A stretch of 20,501 bases of DNA, taken from contig CALPPP020000003.1 of NCBI GenBank assembly GCA_943325485.2, forward strand, positions 1-20,501, read 5' to 3'. Origin of the DNA: Rickettsia typhi (lineage in GTDB: Bacteria; Pseudomonadota; Gammaproteobacteria; Burkholderiales; Burkholderiaceae_C). The number at the start of each line of letters is the position of its first letter. Position 1 is the first letter of the stretch. Below the pieces are notes generated by a model. The model was not told the origin of the DNA. It made no database searches and was given only the letters and a program-made list of their open reading frames with translations. Positions 9,476-16,822 of this stretch are shown in pieces. A program made the position numbers and the translations under genes.

Positions 9476-9605
9476 TGATTTGAATCAAAAACCGCACCAT
9501 TTATATGGCAGAAAACACACAAAAGTATCTTTTCAGCTTGAAAAGCCTAAAATGGCCACAAGCTATTTTTATGTATCCCCTTATTTGCTTTGACTGGAGT
9601 CTGCA
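9476..9605 (+). promoter_or_regulatory. rlmE-ftsH spacer with heat-shock-like half sites
   Basis: A 130-base gap, AT-rich towards ftsH. CTTGAAA at 9537-9543 equals the sigma-32 -35 consensus, and CCCCTTAT at 9577-9584 resembles the sigma-32 -10 consensus. The two are 33 bases apart, however, about twice the working distance, so they cannot be one promoter as they stand. No hairpin with a U-run follows rlmE, so readthrough into ftsH is possible. GGAG at 9596-9599 is the ftsH ribosome binding site, 6 bases before the TTG. Confidence 0.3.
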
Positions 9606-11522
9606 TTGAACAACCCTTGGTTTTCTAAAGTGGCCGTTTGGTTAGTGATTGCCTTGGTACTTTTTACAGTTTTCAAGCAATTTGATACCCGTGGTGGTGC
9701 TGGCAATGGCTATTTGGCATATTCCGATTTTCTGGAAGAAGTTCGAGCCAAGCGTATCAAGTCAGCAACTATTCAGGAGGGGCAGGGTGGAACCGAAATC
9801 ATCGCGACGACAACCGATGACCGCAAGGTTCGCACCAACGCTACTTATCTTGACCGCGGCTTGGTCGGCGACCTGATCTCCAACAACGTCAAGTTTGATG
9901 TCAAGCCGCGCGAAGAAGGCTCTTTGCTCATGACTTTGTTGGTCAGCTGGGGTCCGATGCTGTTGCTGATTGGTGTCTGGGTGTACTTCATGCGCCAAAT
10001 GCAAGGCGGTGGCAAAGGCGGTGCTTTCAGCTTTGGCAAAAGTAAAGCGCGCATGCTGGACGAAAACAACAACACCGTGACCTTTGCCGATGTGGCAGGT
10101 TGCGACGAGGCCAAAGAAGAAGTCAAAGAGGTGGTCGACTTCTTGAAAGACCCGCAAAAATTCCAAAAACTTGGCGGTCGCATTCCTCGAGGTTTGTTGC
10201 TGGTGGGCCCCCCGGGAACGGGAAAAACTTTGTTGGCCAAGGGCATTGCAGGTGAGGCCAAAGTGCCTTTCTTTAGCATCTCCGGCTCCGACTTTGTCGA
10301 GATGTTTGTGGGCGTGGGCGCAGCCCGCGTGCGCGACATGTTCGAGAACGCCAAGAAAAACGCACCCTGCATCATCTTCATCGATGAAATCGATGCAGTG
10401 GGTCGCCAACGTGGCGCAGGCTTGGGCGGGGGCAATGACGAGCGCGAGCAAACCCTGAACCAAATGCTGGTCGAAATGGACGGCTTTGAAACCAACTTAG
10501 GCGTGATCGTGGTGGCTGCCACCAACCGCCCCGATATTTTGGACGCTGCTTTGTTGCGCCCAGGCCGTTTCGACCGCCAGGTTTATGTGACCTTGCCCGA
10601 CATTCGGGGCCGTGAGCAAATCCTCAATGTGCATATGCGCAAGATTCCTGTGGGGCAAGATGTTTCTCCCAGCGTCATTGCGCGTGGGACACCTGGTATG
10701 AGTGGTGCAGATTTGGCCAATCTGACCAACGAAGCTGCTTTAATGGCAGCACGTCGCAATGCCCGTGTGGTCGAAATGCAAGATTTCGAAAAAGCCAAAG
10801 ACAAAATCTTGATGGGGCCTGAGCGCAGAAGCATGGTCATGCCCGAAGAAGAGCGACGTAATACGGCCTACCATGAGTCAGGTCACGCTTTGATTGGCAA
10901 GCTTTTGCCTAAATGCGATCCAGTCCATAAAGTCACTGTCATTCCACGCGGCAGGGCTCTTGGTGTCACCATGAGTCTTCCCGAGGCAGACCGCTACAGC
11001 TATGACCGCACCTATATGTTGAGTCAAATCAGCATGTTGTTTGGTGGACGTATTGCTGAAGAAGTCTTCATGAACCAAATGACCACGGGTGCTTCAAATG
11101 ATTTTGAAAGAGCCACCCAGATTGCCCGAGACATGGTCATGCGCTATGGGATGACCGAGGCATTAGGCCCCATGGTTTACGCAGAAAATGAAGGCGAAGT
11201 ATTTTTAGGTCGCTCAGTCACCAAAACTACCAATATGAGTGAGTCCACCATGCAAAAGGTAGACGCTGAAGTTCGTCGAATCATTGATGAGCAATACTCG
11301 CTTGCGCGTCGTTTGATTGAAGACAACTCAGACAAGATGCATGCAATGGCCAAGGCCTTGCTTGAATGGGAAACCATCGACAGCGATCAACTCGACGACA
11401 TCATGGCTGGCCGTCCTCCCCGTCCACCCAAGGACTGGACCCCACGCACACCATCTTCTGGCGATGGAAGTGGTGGTGGAACACCTGCCGTGCAACCTAA
11501 CCCGTCACCTACCGCTGCCTAA
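9606..11522 (+). CDS. ftsH: ATP-dependent zinc metalloprotease FtsH
   Basis: Inner-membrane AAA+ protease that degrades misassembled membrane proteins and regulatory proteins; in E. coli it controls LpxC and sigma-32. The 638 residues read in order: TM helix 1 (about 7-23), a periplasmic domain, TM helix 2 (about 107-128), then the AAA module with Walker A GPPGTGKT (201-208), Walker B IIFIDEID (D260, E261) and the second region of homology near 308-325. The protease domain has zinc motif HESGH (H423, E424, H427) and the acidic ligand region near NDFERAT. The tail is rich in P, G, T and S. The start is TTG, backed by GGAG 6 bases upstream and by the start of TM1. The TAA stop shares one base with the first possible folP ATG (TAATG). 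Confidence 0.97.
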   Translation: MNNPWFSKVAVWLVIALVLFTVFKQFDTRGGAGNGYLAYSDFLEEVRAKRIKSATIQEGQGGTEIIATTTDDRKVRTNATYLDRGLVGDLISNNVKFDVKPREEGSLLMTLLVSWGPMLLLIGVWVYFMRQMQGGGKGGAFSFGKSKARMLDENNNTVTFADVAGCDEAKEEVKEVVDFLKDPQKFQKLGGRIPRGLLLVGPPGTGKTLLAKGIAGEAKVPFFSISGSDFVEMFVGVGAARVRDMFENAKKNAPCIIFIDEIDAVGRQRGAGLGGGNDEREQTLNQMLVEMDGFETNLGVIVVAATNRPDILDAALLRPGRFDRQVYVTLPDIRGREQILNVHMRKIPVGQDVSPSVIARGTPGMSGADLANLTNEAALMAARRNARVVEMQDFEKAKDKILMGPERRSMVMPEEERRNTAYHESGHALIGKLLPKCDPVHKVTVIPRGRALGVTMSLPEADRYSYDRTYMLSQISMLFGGRIAEEVFMNQMTTGASNDFERATQIARDMVMRYGMTEALGPMVYAENEGEVFLGRSVTKTTNMSESTMQKVDAEVRRIIDEQYSLARRLIEDNSDKMHAMAKALLEWETIDSDQLDDIMAGRPPRPPKDWTPRTPSSGDGSGGGTPAVQPNPSPTAA

Positions 11523-12409
11523 TGGCCGTAGCTGAATCGACAATGAACATGGGGCCTCGGCCCCATGTTGCTTTGTGGCGAACCACTCGATTTGAGTTGG
11601 ATGTGACCCATCCTCTGGTGATGGGCATCGTCAACGTCACACCTGATTCTTTTTCAGATGGAGGGCACTATGCAAATAGCGTTGCAGCAATTTCTCATGC
11701 AGAAAAATTGGTCCAAGAAGGCGCCCATATTGTGGATATTGGTGGCGAGTCCACTCGACCCGGTGCGAAGGCTTTGAACGCTGAGGAAGAGTGGCAACGT
11801 CTTGCCCCCGTTTTGCAACAAGTCATCCAATGGAATATTCCTGTATCTGTCGATACCTACCATCCTCTAACAATGAAAAAGGCTTTGGACGCAGGTGTTG
11901 ATATCGTTAATGATGTTTGGGCTTTTCGCCAAACAGGCGCTATGAAAGCTGTGGCTGCGAGCCGATGTGGGCTTTGCATGATGCATATGCACGGCGAACC
12001 TGCCACCATGCAATTACATCCAATGACCGGCAATGTCATGGATGACTTGAATGTTTTTTTTCAAAAGCAACTTACTTTGGCAGATAAAGCTGGCATTGAT
12101 CAAAGCCGAGTTGTGCTTGACCCTGGCATTGGGTTTGGCAAATCTGTTGCTCAGAATTTTGAAATTTTGCGTAAGCAGTCGCTACTGCTTCATTTCGGAC
12201 GACCCATCATGGTGGGTTGGTCGAATAAATCTTCCCTGGGTGCTGTCAGTGGCTTAGGTGTAGACGAAAGATTGGTGCCAAGCGTGGCGGCTGCAGTACT
12301 CGCGCTAGAGCGTGGAGCAAGAATTTTGAGAGTGCATGCGGTCGCTCAGACAGTTGCCGCATTGTCTGTCTGGAAGGCAAATGCAGGTATTTGCGACAAT
12401 ATTAGCTAA
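11522..12409 (+). CDS. folP: Dihydropteroate synthase
   Basis: Condenses p-aminobenzoate with dihydropterin pyrophosphate in folate synthesis; the target of sulfonamides. Numbering from the ATG at 11522 (295 residues), the TIM-barrel motifs are GIVNVTPDSFSDGG (35-48), DIGGESTRPGA (72-82), SVDTYHP, VNDVW and LDPGIGFGK (D200). The pterin-site loops differ from the usual form: the common SRK tripeptide is S234-N235-K236, and RVHDV is RVHAV (R270, H272 kept; A273). The start is uncertain: ATGs at 11522, 11543 and 11549 and a TTG at 11573 are in frame. The family match begins at about WRTTRF, next to the TTG, and a strong hairpin lies between. Gene order ftsH-folP-glmM is conserved in proteobacteria. 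Confidence 0.94.
   Translation: MAVAESTMNMGPRPHVALWRTTRFELDVTHPLVMGIVNVTPDSFSDGGHYANSVAAISHAEKLVQEGAHIVDIGGESTRPGAKALNAEEEWQRLAPVLQQVIQWNIPVSVDTYHPLTMKKALDAGVDIVNDVWAFRQTGAMKAVAASRCGLCMMHMHGEPATMQLHPMTGNVMDDLNVFFQKQLTLADKAGIDQSRVVLDPGIGFGKSVAQNFEILRKQSLLLHFGRPIMVGWSNKSSLGAVSGLGVDERLVPSVAAAVLALERGARILRVHAVAQTVAALSVWKANAGICDNIS
11546..11569 (+). terminator. Strong hairpin at the ftsH-folP junction
   Basis: AACATGGGGCC at 11546-11556 pairs perfectly with GGCCCCATGTT at 11559-11569 (11 bp, two bases between; a 4-6 base loop is realistic). It lies 24 bases after the ftsH stop and is followed by GCTTTGTGG rather than a clean U-run. It may be an imperfect terminator or a partial attenuator for ftsH, or a structure affecting folP initiation, since it overlaps the candidate folP start codons. 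Confidence 0.45.
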
Positions 12410-12430
12410 GCTCAATAATCTTATTTCCCT

Positions 12431-13765
12431 ATGAAAAGACTCTACTTTGGTACCGATGGCATACGTGGAACTGTAGGTCAATTCCCCATCACGCCTGACT
12501 TCATGCTTCGCTTGGCCCATGCTGTAGGTCAAGTTTTAAAGCAACACGATCCTCGCCCACAGGTTTTGATTGGCAAGGACACCAGGATATCTGGCTATAT
12601 GTTGGAGTCTGCACTCGAGGCGGGCTTTAATTCAGCTGGTGTAGATGTTGTTTTACTTGGCCCCATTCCTACCCCTGCTGTTGCCTACCTTACGCGGGCA
12701 CTCAGAGCATCCTTAGGGGTGGTCATCAGCGCGTCCCACAACCCTTTTCATGACAACGGTGTCAAGTTTTTTTCTGCTGCGGGTGCTAAGTTGGATGACG
12801 CTTGGGAGTTGGCTGTTGAGGCGGCTTTATCGCAAGAGCCGCAGTGGGTGGAATCGATTCACTTGGGCAAGGCAAAGCGACTCGATGATGCAGCAGGACG
12901 CTACATAGAGTTTTGCAAAAGCACTTTCGATAACCAATTGACCCTTAAAGGCAAAAAAATTGTGGTCGATGCAGCCCATGGCGCAGCCTACTTGGTGGCC
13001 CCCAAAATCTTTGCAGAACTAGGTGCTGAAGTCATTTCGCTTGGGTGCGCCCCCAATGGGGTCAATATCAACCAGGACGTAGGCGCTACCCACCCACAAG
13101 CATTGGTGGAGGCGGTCCTTTCCCATCATGCCGACTTTGGTATTGCGCTTGATGGAGATGCCGATAGATTGCAATGGGTCGACGACAAAGGTCGACTTTA
13201 TAACGGCGATCAACTTTTGTATGTCCTGGCACTCGATCGAATCAATCAAGGCGAAACGGTACCAGGCGTTGTCGGTACCTTGATGACGAATTACGCCATT
13301 GAAGAGGGTTTGCGAAAGTTAAATATCAAGCTTTCACGATCCAAGGTTGGCGACAGATATGTTTTAGAAGAACTTACTTCGCAGGCTTGGGTATTGGGTG
13401 GAGAGGGTTCTGGCCATTTGCTGATGTTGGACAAGCATTCAACTGGGGATGGTTTGATCAGCGCCTTGCAAGTATTACAGGCTTGTTTGCGAATGAAATC
13501 AAGCCTTTATGAATTGCTACAGGCTGTACCTTTGTTTCCGCAGTGTTTATTAAATATTTCAATTCCTTCTGACCTAGATTGGCGCACTCATCCAGAGTTT
13601 CAGTCGCGTATTGCCAGTGTTGAAAAAGAGTTAGGCCCAAATGGCCGGGTATTGATCCGTGAAAGTGGAACAGAGCCGCTTTTGCGCATCATGGTAGAAG
13701 CTAAAGAAGAAAAAATCTCAGCAAAATACGCGTCATATTTGGCCGAATGCTTGTCACAATTTTGA
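12431..13765 (+). CDS. glmM: Phosphoglucosamine mutase
   Basis: Interconverts glucosamine-6-phosphate and glucosamine-1-phosphate on the way to UDP-GlcNAc, the precursor of peptidoglycan and of the lipid A made by LpxA/LpxB. The 444-residue protein has the four-part hexose phosphomutase layout. YFGTDGIRG lies at the N-terminus; the phosphoserine loop VVISASHNP has S102 at the same number as the E. coli active serine. Metal loop LDGDADR carries D241, D243 and D245, the sugar-binding loop is GGEGSGHL, and the phosphate-binding loop is [15 protein letters not shown]. The ATG is 21 bases after folP, with no clear Shine-Dalgarno. The length and all four loops are normal. Confidence 0.97.
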   Translation: MKRLYFGTDGIRGTVGQFPITPDFMLRLAHAVGQVLKQHDPRPQVLIGKDTRISGYMLESALEAGFNSAGVDVVLLGPIPTPAVAYLTRALRASLGVVISASHNPFHDNGVKFFSAAGAKLDDAWELAVEAALSQEPQWVESIHLGKAKRLDDAAGRYIEFCKSTFDNQLTLKGKKIVVDAAHGAAYLVAPKIFAELGAEVISLGCAPNGVNINQDVGATHPQALVEAVLSHHADFGIALDGDADRLQWVDDKGRLYNGDQLLYVLALDRINQGETVPGVVGTLMTNYAIEEGLRKLNIKLSRSKVGDRYVLEELTSQAWVLGGEGSGHLLMLDKHSTGDGLISALQVLQACLRMKSSLYELLQAVPLFPQCLLNISIPSDLDWRTHPEFQSRIASVEKELGPNGRVLIRESGTEPLLRIMVEAKEEKISAKYASYLAECLSQF

Positions 13766-13829
13766 AATATTTAATGCATCTAATGTTTCAAAATAGCATG
13801 GTGAAAGCCAATCTTTTTGCAAAGGCAGT

Positions 13830-15875
13830 ATGAAAGATTTTATTGATCGTGATGCAAGCACCCTGCTATTTAATTTAAGGGTATTGGACTGGGCCAAGAG
13901 GAAATATGTACCTTTGCTCGAAAGATTACGCTATTTATGTATAGTTTCTTCAAATATGGATGAGTTTTTTGAGGTAAGGGTTGCGCTTCATCTGCATGGC
14001 CTTGATAAAAAAGCTGATAAATCTTCTTTCACAGAAGAAACCTACAAACAAATTTCCGCCTCGGCCCATGATTTGGTTGATGAGCAATACAGAGTTTTCA
14101 ATGAAGAGTTGATCCCTGCGTTTGAAGCAAATGGCATACACCTTATTACCCATAGCGAAAGAAACCTAGCTCAAAAAAAATGGGTGAAAGAGTATTTTGA
14201 CCGTGAGGTTAAACCGCTTTTGACCCCGATTGGTTTGGACCCTGCTCACCCCTTTCCGATGGTGGCAAACAAATCTCTCAATTTCATTGTGAAATTGTCT
14301 GGGAAAGATGCTTTTGGACGCGAAAATGAAATAGCGATTGTGAAGGTGCCGCGATCTTTGCCCAGAGTGATCAAGTTACCTGCCAAACTTCGTGGCTCAT
14401 CAACGACTCTGATGGTGACCCTCTCCAGTGTTATTCGCTCTCATTTAACTGATTTATTCCCTGACCGCGTAGTGGGTCATTTTTCCCAGTTTCGGGTGAC
14501 CCGTGATTCCGACCTGCTTGTCGACGAGGAGGATGTGACAAATCTGAGGACAGCTTTGCGGCATGGGTTAGAGCATAGGCAGTTTGGGCGAGCGGTTCGC
14601 CTCGAAGTCTCTGCGGGTTGCTCAGATCACCTGGCAAATTTTTTGATGCATCAGTTTAAGCTGCCCTCCAATGCTTTATACCGAGTGCATGGTCCAGTGA
14701 ATTTGGTCCGCTTGAGTCAAATCATCGATTTGGTAGATAAACCAGAATTGCTTTTCCCGCCTCACCAGGGCTCATACCCGCATCAACTGAATAAAGAAGA
14801 AGTTATTTTTGACAGGCTTCAAAAAGAAGATGTTTTGATTCATCAACCTTTTGAGAATTTCTCTGGGGTATTGGATTTTTTACGGCAAGCTGTCAACGAC
14901 CCTAAGGTATTGGCAATCAAGCAAACCATATACCGAACGGGCATAGATTCGGAGTTAATGGATCTGCTGAGAGAGGCTGTACGTCGAGGCAAAGAAGTGA
15001 CTGCAGTCGTGGAGATCAAGGCCCGCTTTGATGAAGAGGCCAACATCAATTGGGCAGAGCGACTTGAGTCTATAGGTGCACAGGTGGTTTATGGTGTGGT
15101 CGGCCTTAAGACACATGCAAAAATGCTTTTGATTACCCGTAAGGAGGGTAATCGCCTGGTTCGATATGCACATCTATCGACCGGAAACTACAACGCTCGC
15201 ACAGCAAGACTTTATACAGATATCAGTTACTTAACTTCAAATAGTCAAATCACTTCTGATATTGAACATGTTTTTTCACAACTTGCCAGTCAGAGGCGCT
15301 TGCCCAAGTTGAAGCATCTTTGGGTTGCACCTTTTAATTTGCAATCCAAATTAAGCGCCACCATTGATCAGTTAATCAAGGCGTCAAAGGACGGTATTCC
15401 TGGGCGGATCATCTTAAAAATGAACAGTTTGACAGACCAAAGTCTGGCTAAAGATTTGGTTAGAGCGGGTCAGTGTGGTATCAAAATTGACTTGATTGTT
15501 CGGGGCTCTTGTATTCTTCCCGCGTCAAATCTTGGATTCACAGACAACATCCGTGTGAGATCTATCATCGGACGATTTTTAGAGCATTCGCGGGTCTTTT
15601 ACTTTCGCTCTGGAGACAAAGAGGAGTTGTATTTATCTAGTGCTGACTGGATGAACAGAAACATGATGCGGCGCATTGAAATAGCTTGGCCAGTTTTAGA
15701 CGTCAAGCTTCGCCAAAGAATCGTGGATGAATGCTTGGTTGCTTATTTGTATGACTCTTCAGACGCTTGGTTGCTCAATGCCGATGGCTCTTACCACCCG
15801 CAATTTGTTGCAGGCTCTTCTGCGGGTCTGAGTGCTCAAACTGAATTGATGAAAAGATACCGGAAAGCAAATTGA
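13830..15875 (+). CDS. ppk1: Polyphosphate kinase 1
   Basis: Reversibly builds inorganic polyphosphate from the terminal phosphate of ATP through a phosphohistidine intermediate, usually at the membrane. The 681-residue product shows the N-terminal helical domain with FNLRVLDWA, PLLERLRYLCIVSSNMDEFFEVRVA (about 16-50), the head domain, and two PLD-like C-terminal domains. The histidine that is phosphorylated in PPK1 (E. coli H435) is H429 in GLKTHAKMLLI; the second catalytic histidine (E. coli H592) is H586 in LEHSRVFYF. YAHLSTGNYN and LYLSSADWMNRNMMRR are also typical. AAAGG 5 bases before the ATG supports the start. It lies 64 bases after glmM and one base before sixA. No pst phosphate-transport genes or clear Pho box lie beside it. 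Confidence 0.97.
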   Translation: MKDFIDRDASTLLFNLRVLDWAKRKYVPLLERLRYLCIVSSNMDEFFEVRVALHLHGLDKKADKSSFTEETYKQISASAHDLVDEQYRVFNEELIPAFEANGIHLITHSERNLAQKKWVKEYFDREVKPLLTPIGLDPAHPFPMVANKSLNFIVKLSGKDAFGRENEIAIVKVPRSLPRVIKLPAKLRGSSTTLMVTLSSVIRSHLTDLFPDRVVGHFSQFRVTRDSDLLVDEEDVTNLRTALRHGLEHRQFGRAVRLEVSAGCSDHLANFLMHQFKLPSNALYRVHGPVNLVRLSQIIDLVDKPELLFPPHQGSYPHQLNKEEVIFDRLQKEDVLIHQPFENFSGVLDFLRQAVNDPKVLAIKQTIYRTGIDSELMDLLREAVRRGKEVTAVVEIKARFDEEANINWAERLESIGAQVVYGVVGLKTHAKMLLITRKEGNRLVRYAHLSTGNYNARTARLYTDISYLTSNSQITSDIEHVFSQLASQRRLPKLKHLWVAPFNLQSKLSATIDQLIKASKDGIPGRIILKMNSLTDQSLAKDLVRAGQCGIKIDLIVRGSCILPASNLGFTDNIRVRSIIGRFLEHSRVFYFRSGDKEELYLSSADWMNRNMMRRIEIAWPVLDVKLRQRIVDECLVAYLYDSSDAWLLNADGSYHPQFVAGSSAGLSAQTELMKRYRKAN

Positions 15876-15876
15876 T

Positions 15877-16338
15877 ATGGACTTGATCTTGTGGCGACAT
15901 GCCGAAGCCCATGAAGCTGCCCCTGGTGAGGACGATATGAGCAGATGCTTGACGCCCCGCGGTGAAAGGCAAGCGATTCGAATGGCCCAATGGCTTGAAC
16001 GGCAATTGCCAGAGGGAACACGTATTCTCTGCAGTCCTGCCAAGCGCACAGAGCAGACTGCAATGGCTTTGGGTCGAAAATACAAGCTGAGTTCTGCGAT
16101 CACGCCGCAAAGTACGGCCGATATGTTGCTGGCTGCTGTGCAGTGGCCGTCAAGCAAAAATACAGTACTGGTGATTGGTCATCAACCAACCTTGGGTGAA
16201 GCTGTTGCCAAGGTGCTAGGATTTCAAAAGCCAGACTGCTCAGTGAAAAAAGGCGCTGTATGGTGGTTGCGCTCGCGCTTGCGTCAAGAGGGAGATCAAT
16301 CCGTATTGGTCACTGTCCAGTCGCCCGATATGCTCTAG
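15877..16338 (+). CDS. sixA: SixA-type phosphohistidine phosphatase (histidine phosphatase family)
   Basis: Small single-domain histidine phosphatase of 153 residues; E. coli SixA is known to remove phosphate from phosphohistidine proteins. The RHG-type motif is LWRHAEA, with R7 and the nucleophile H8. LTPRGERQA (R29), SPAKRTEQTA (R57) and VIGHQPTLG (H102) supply the rest of the catalytic pocket. No signal peptide is seen, so it is cytoplasmic. The ATG is one base after the ppk1 stop, so the two are surely co-transcribed and probably translationally coupled. Its natural substrate is not shown by the sequence. Broader histidine phosphatase roles remain possible, but size and motif spacing fit SixA. 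Confidence 0.87.
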   Translation: MDLILWRHAEAHEAAPGEDDMSRCLTPRGERQAIRMAQWLERQLPEGTRILCSPAKRTEQTAMALGRKYKLSSAITPQSTADMLLAAVQWPSSKNTVLVIGHQPTLGEAVAKVLGFQKPDCSVKKGAVWWLRSRLRQEGDQSVLVTVQSPDML

Positions 16339-16462
16339 GGCATTGACAAGACGGTCGAAGAATTTTTTGTTTTTAATACCAAAGCGCCAACTTTCAGTCT
16401 TCGTGGCCTGTTCAAGTCCATTATCATCCGTTTACCGGCTTTTATAACTTTTTAGGAAAACC
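16339..16462 (+). other. sixA-lipoprotein spacer
   Basis: A 124-base gap. A perfect TTGACA lies at 16343-16348 but has no good -10 box 16-18 bases downstream. TATAAC at 16443-16448 with TTATCA at 16421-16426 (16-base spacer) looks like a promoter, yet transcription from it would begin about at the lipoprotein Shine-Dalgarno. No terminator is seen after sixA. The lipoprotein gene may therefore be served by either element or by readthrough. Confidence 0.3.
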
Positions 16463-16603
16463 ATGACTCGCACCCTCAAATCTATTTCAATTGTTTTTTG
16501 TATGAGCTTTTGCCTGAGTGCTTGCTCTACGATGTCATCTGCCTATGACTCGGTTACAGATACTGTCGGTGGGTGGTTCAAATCTGACGACGCCAAAAAA
16601 TAA
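16463..16603 (+). CDS. Small lipoprotein of unknown function (46 residues)
   Basis: A short gene below usual length cut-offs. The product starts MTRTLKSISIVFCMSFCLSAC: a basic N-terminus, a hydrophobic stretch and a lipobox LSAC with C21 as the lipidated cysteine, leaving a 26-residue mature peptide after cleavage. The mature part (STMSSAYDSVTDTVGGWFKSDDAKK) has no recognisable domain; it is small and polar with one WF pair. AGGA 5 bases before the ATG is a good Shine-Dalgarno, and a strong terminator begins right at the stop codon. These three signals together make it a real gene rather than a chance frame. It resembles entericidin-sized lipoproteins only in size and export signal, so no function is assigned. 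Residue 22 is serine, which would favour sorting to the outer membrane by the Lol rule known in E. coli. Confidence 0.8.
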   Translation: MTRTLKSISIVFCMSFCLSACSTMSSAYDSVTDTVGGWFKSDDAKK

Positions 16604-16604
16604 A

Positions 16605-16628
16605 AAAACCAGCCCAAGGGCTGGTTTT
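16605..16628. terminator. Bidirectional rho-independent terminator
   Basis: CCAGCCC at 16609-16615 pairs with GGGCTGG at 16618-16624, extended by A/T pairs on both sides to about 11 bp. On the plus strand it is followed by TTTTGTGTTTTT, and on the minus strand by a run of seven T. It ends the lipoprotein gene in one direction and the tRNA-Ser transcript in the other. The A-run overlaps the lipoprotein stop codon. Confidence 0.9.
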
Positions 16629-16649
16629 GTGTTTTTGATGGCTGCTTAA

Positions 16650-16741
<92 letters not shown>

Positions 16742-16750
16742 AGTCTTTTC

Positions 16751-16777
16751 ATTGTATCAGTGCGCTCGACAGGTAAA
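16751..16777 (-). promoter_or_regulatory. Candidate promoter of tRNA-Ser
   Basis: On the minus strand TACAAT (bases 16751-16756) matches the -10 consensus in five of six positions and ends 10 bases before the tRNA 5' end, the expected distance. TTTACC at 16772-16777 could be the -35 box, but the 15-base spacer is short. Confidence 0.5.
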
Positions 16778-16822
16778 CTTCAGACTTTGTTCTATTGTGT
16801 TTGACCTCGCTCGGAGTAGCTG

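Noticed and set aside
9762..10525. Two long minus-strand frames (226 and 233 codons) opposite ftsH
   Set aside because: They lie wholly antisense to the strongly conserved AAA domain, have no start signals or recognisable domains, and reflect codon bias of ftsH in the opposite frames.
13766..13829. Pho box or phosphate-responsive promoter before ppk1
   Set aside because: No pair of CTGTCAT-like repeats is present, and no -35/-10 pair at acceptable spacing was found in the 64-base gap.
15759..16157. 132-codon and smaller minus-strand frames over the ppk1/sixA junction
   Set aside because: They overlap two well-supported plus-strand genes and show no protein family features.
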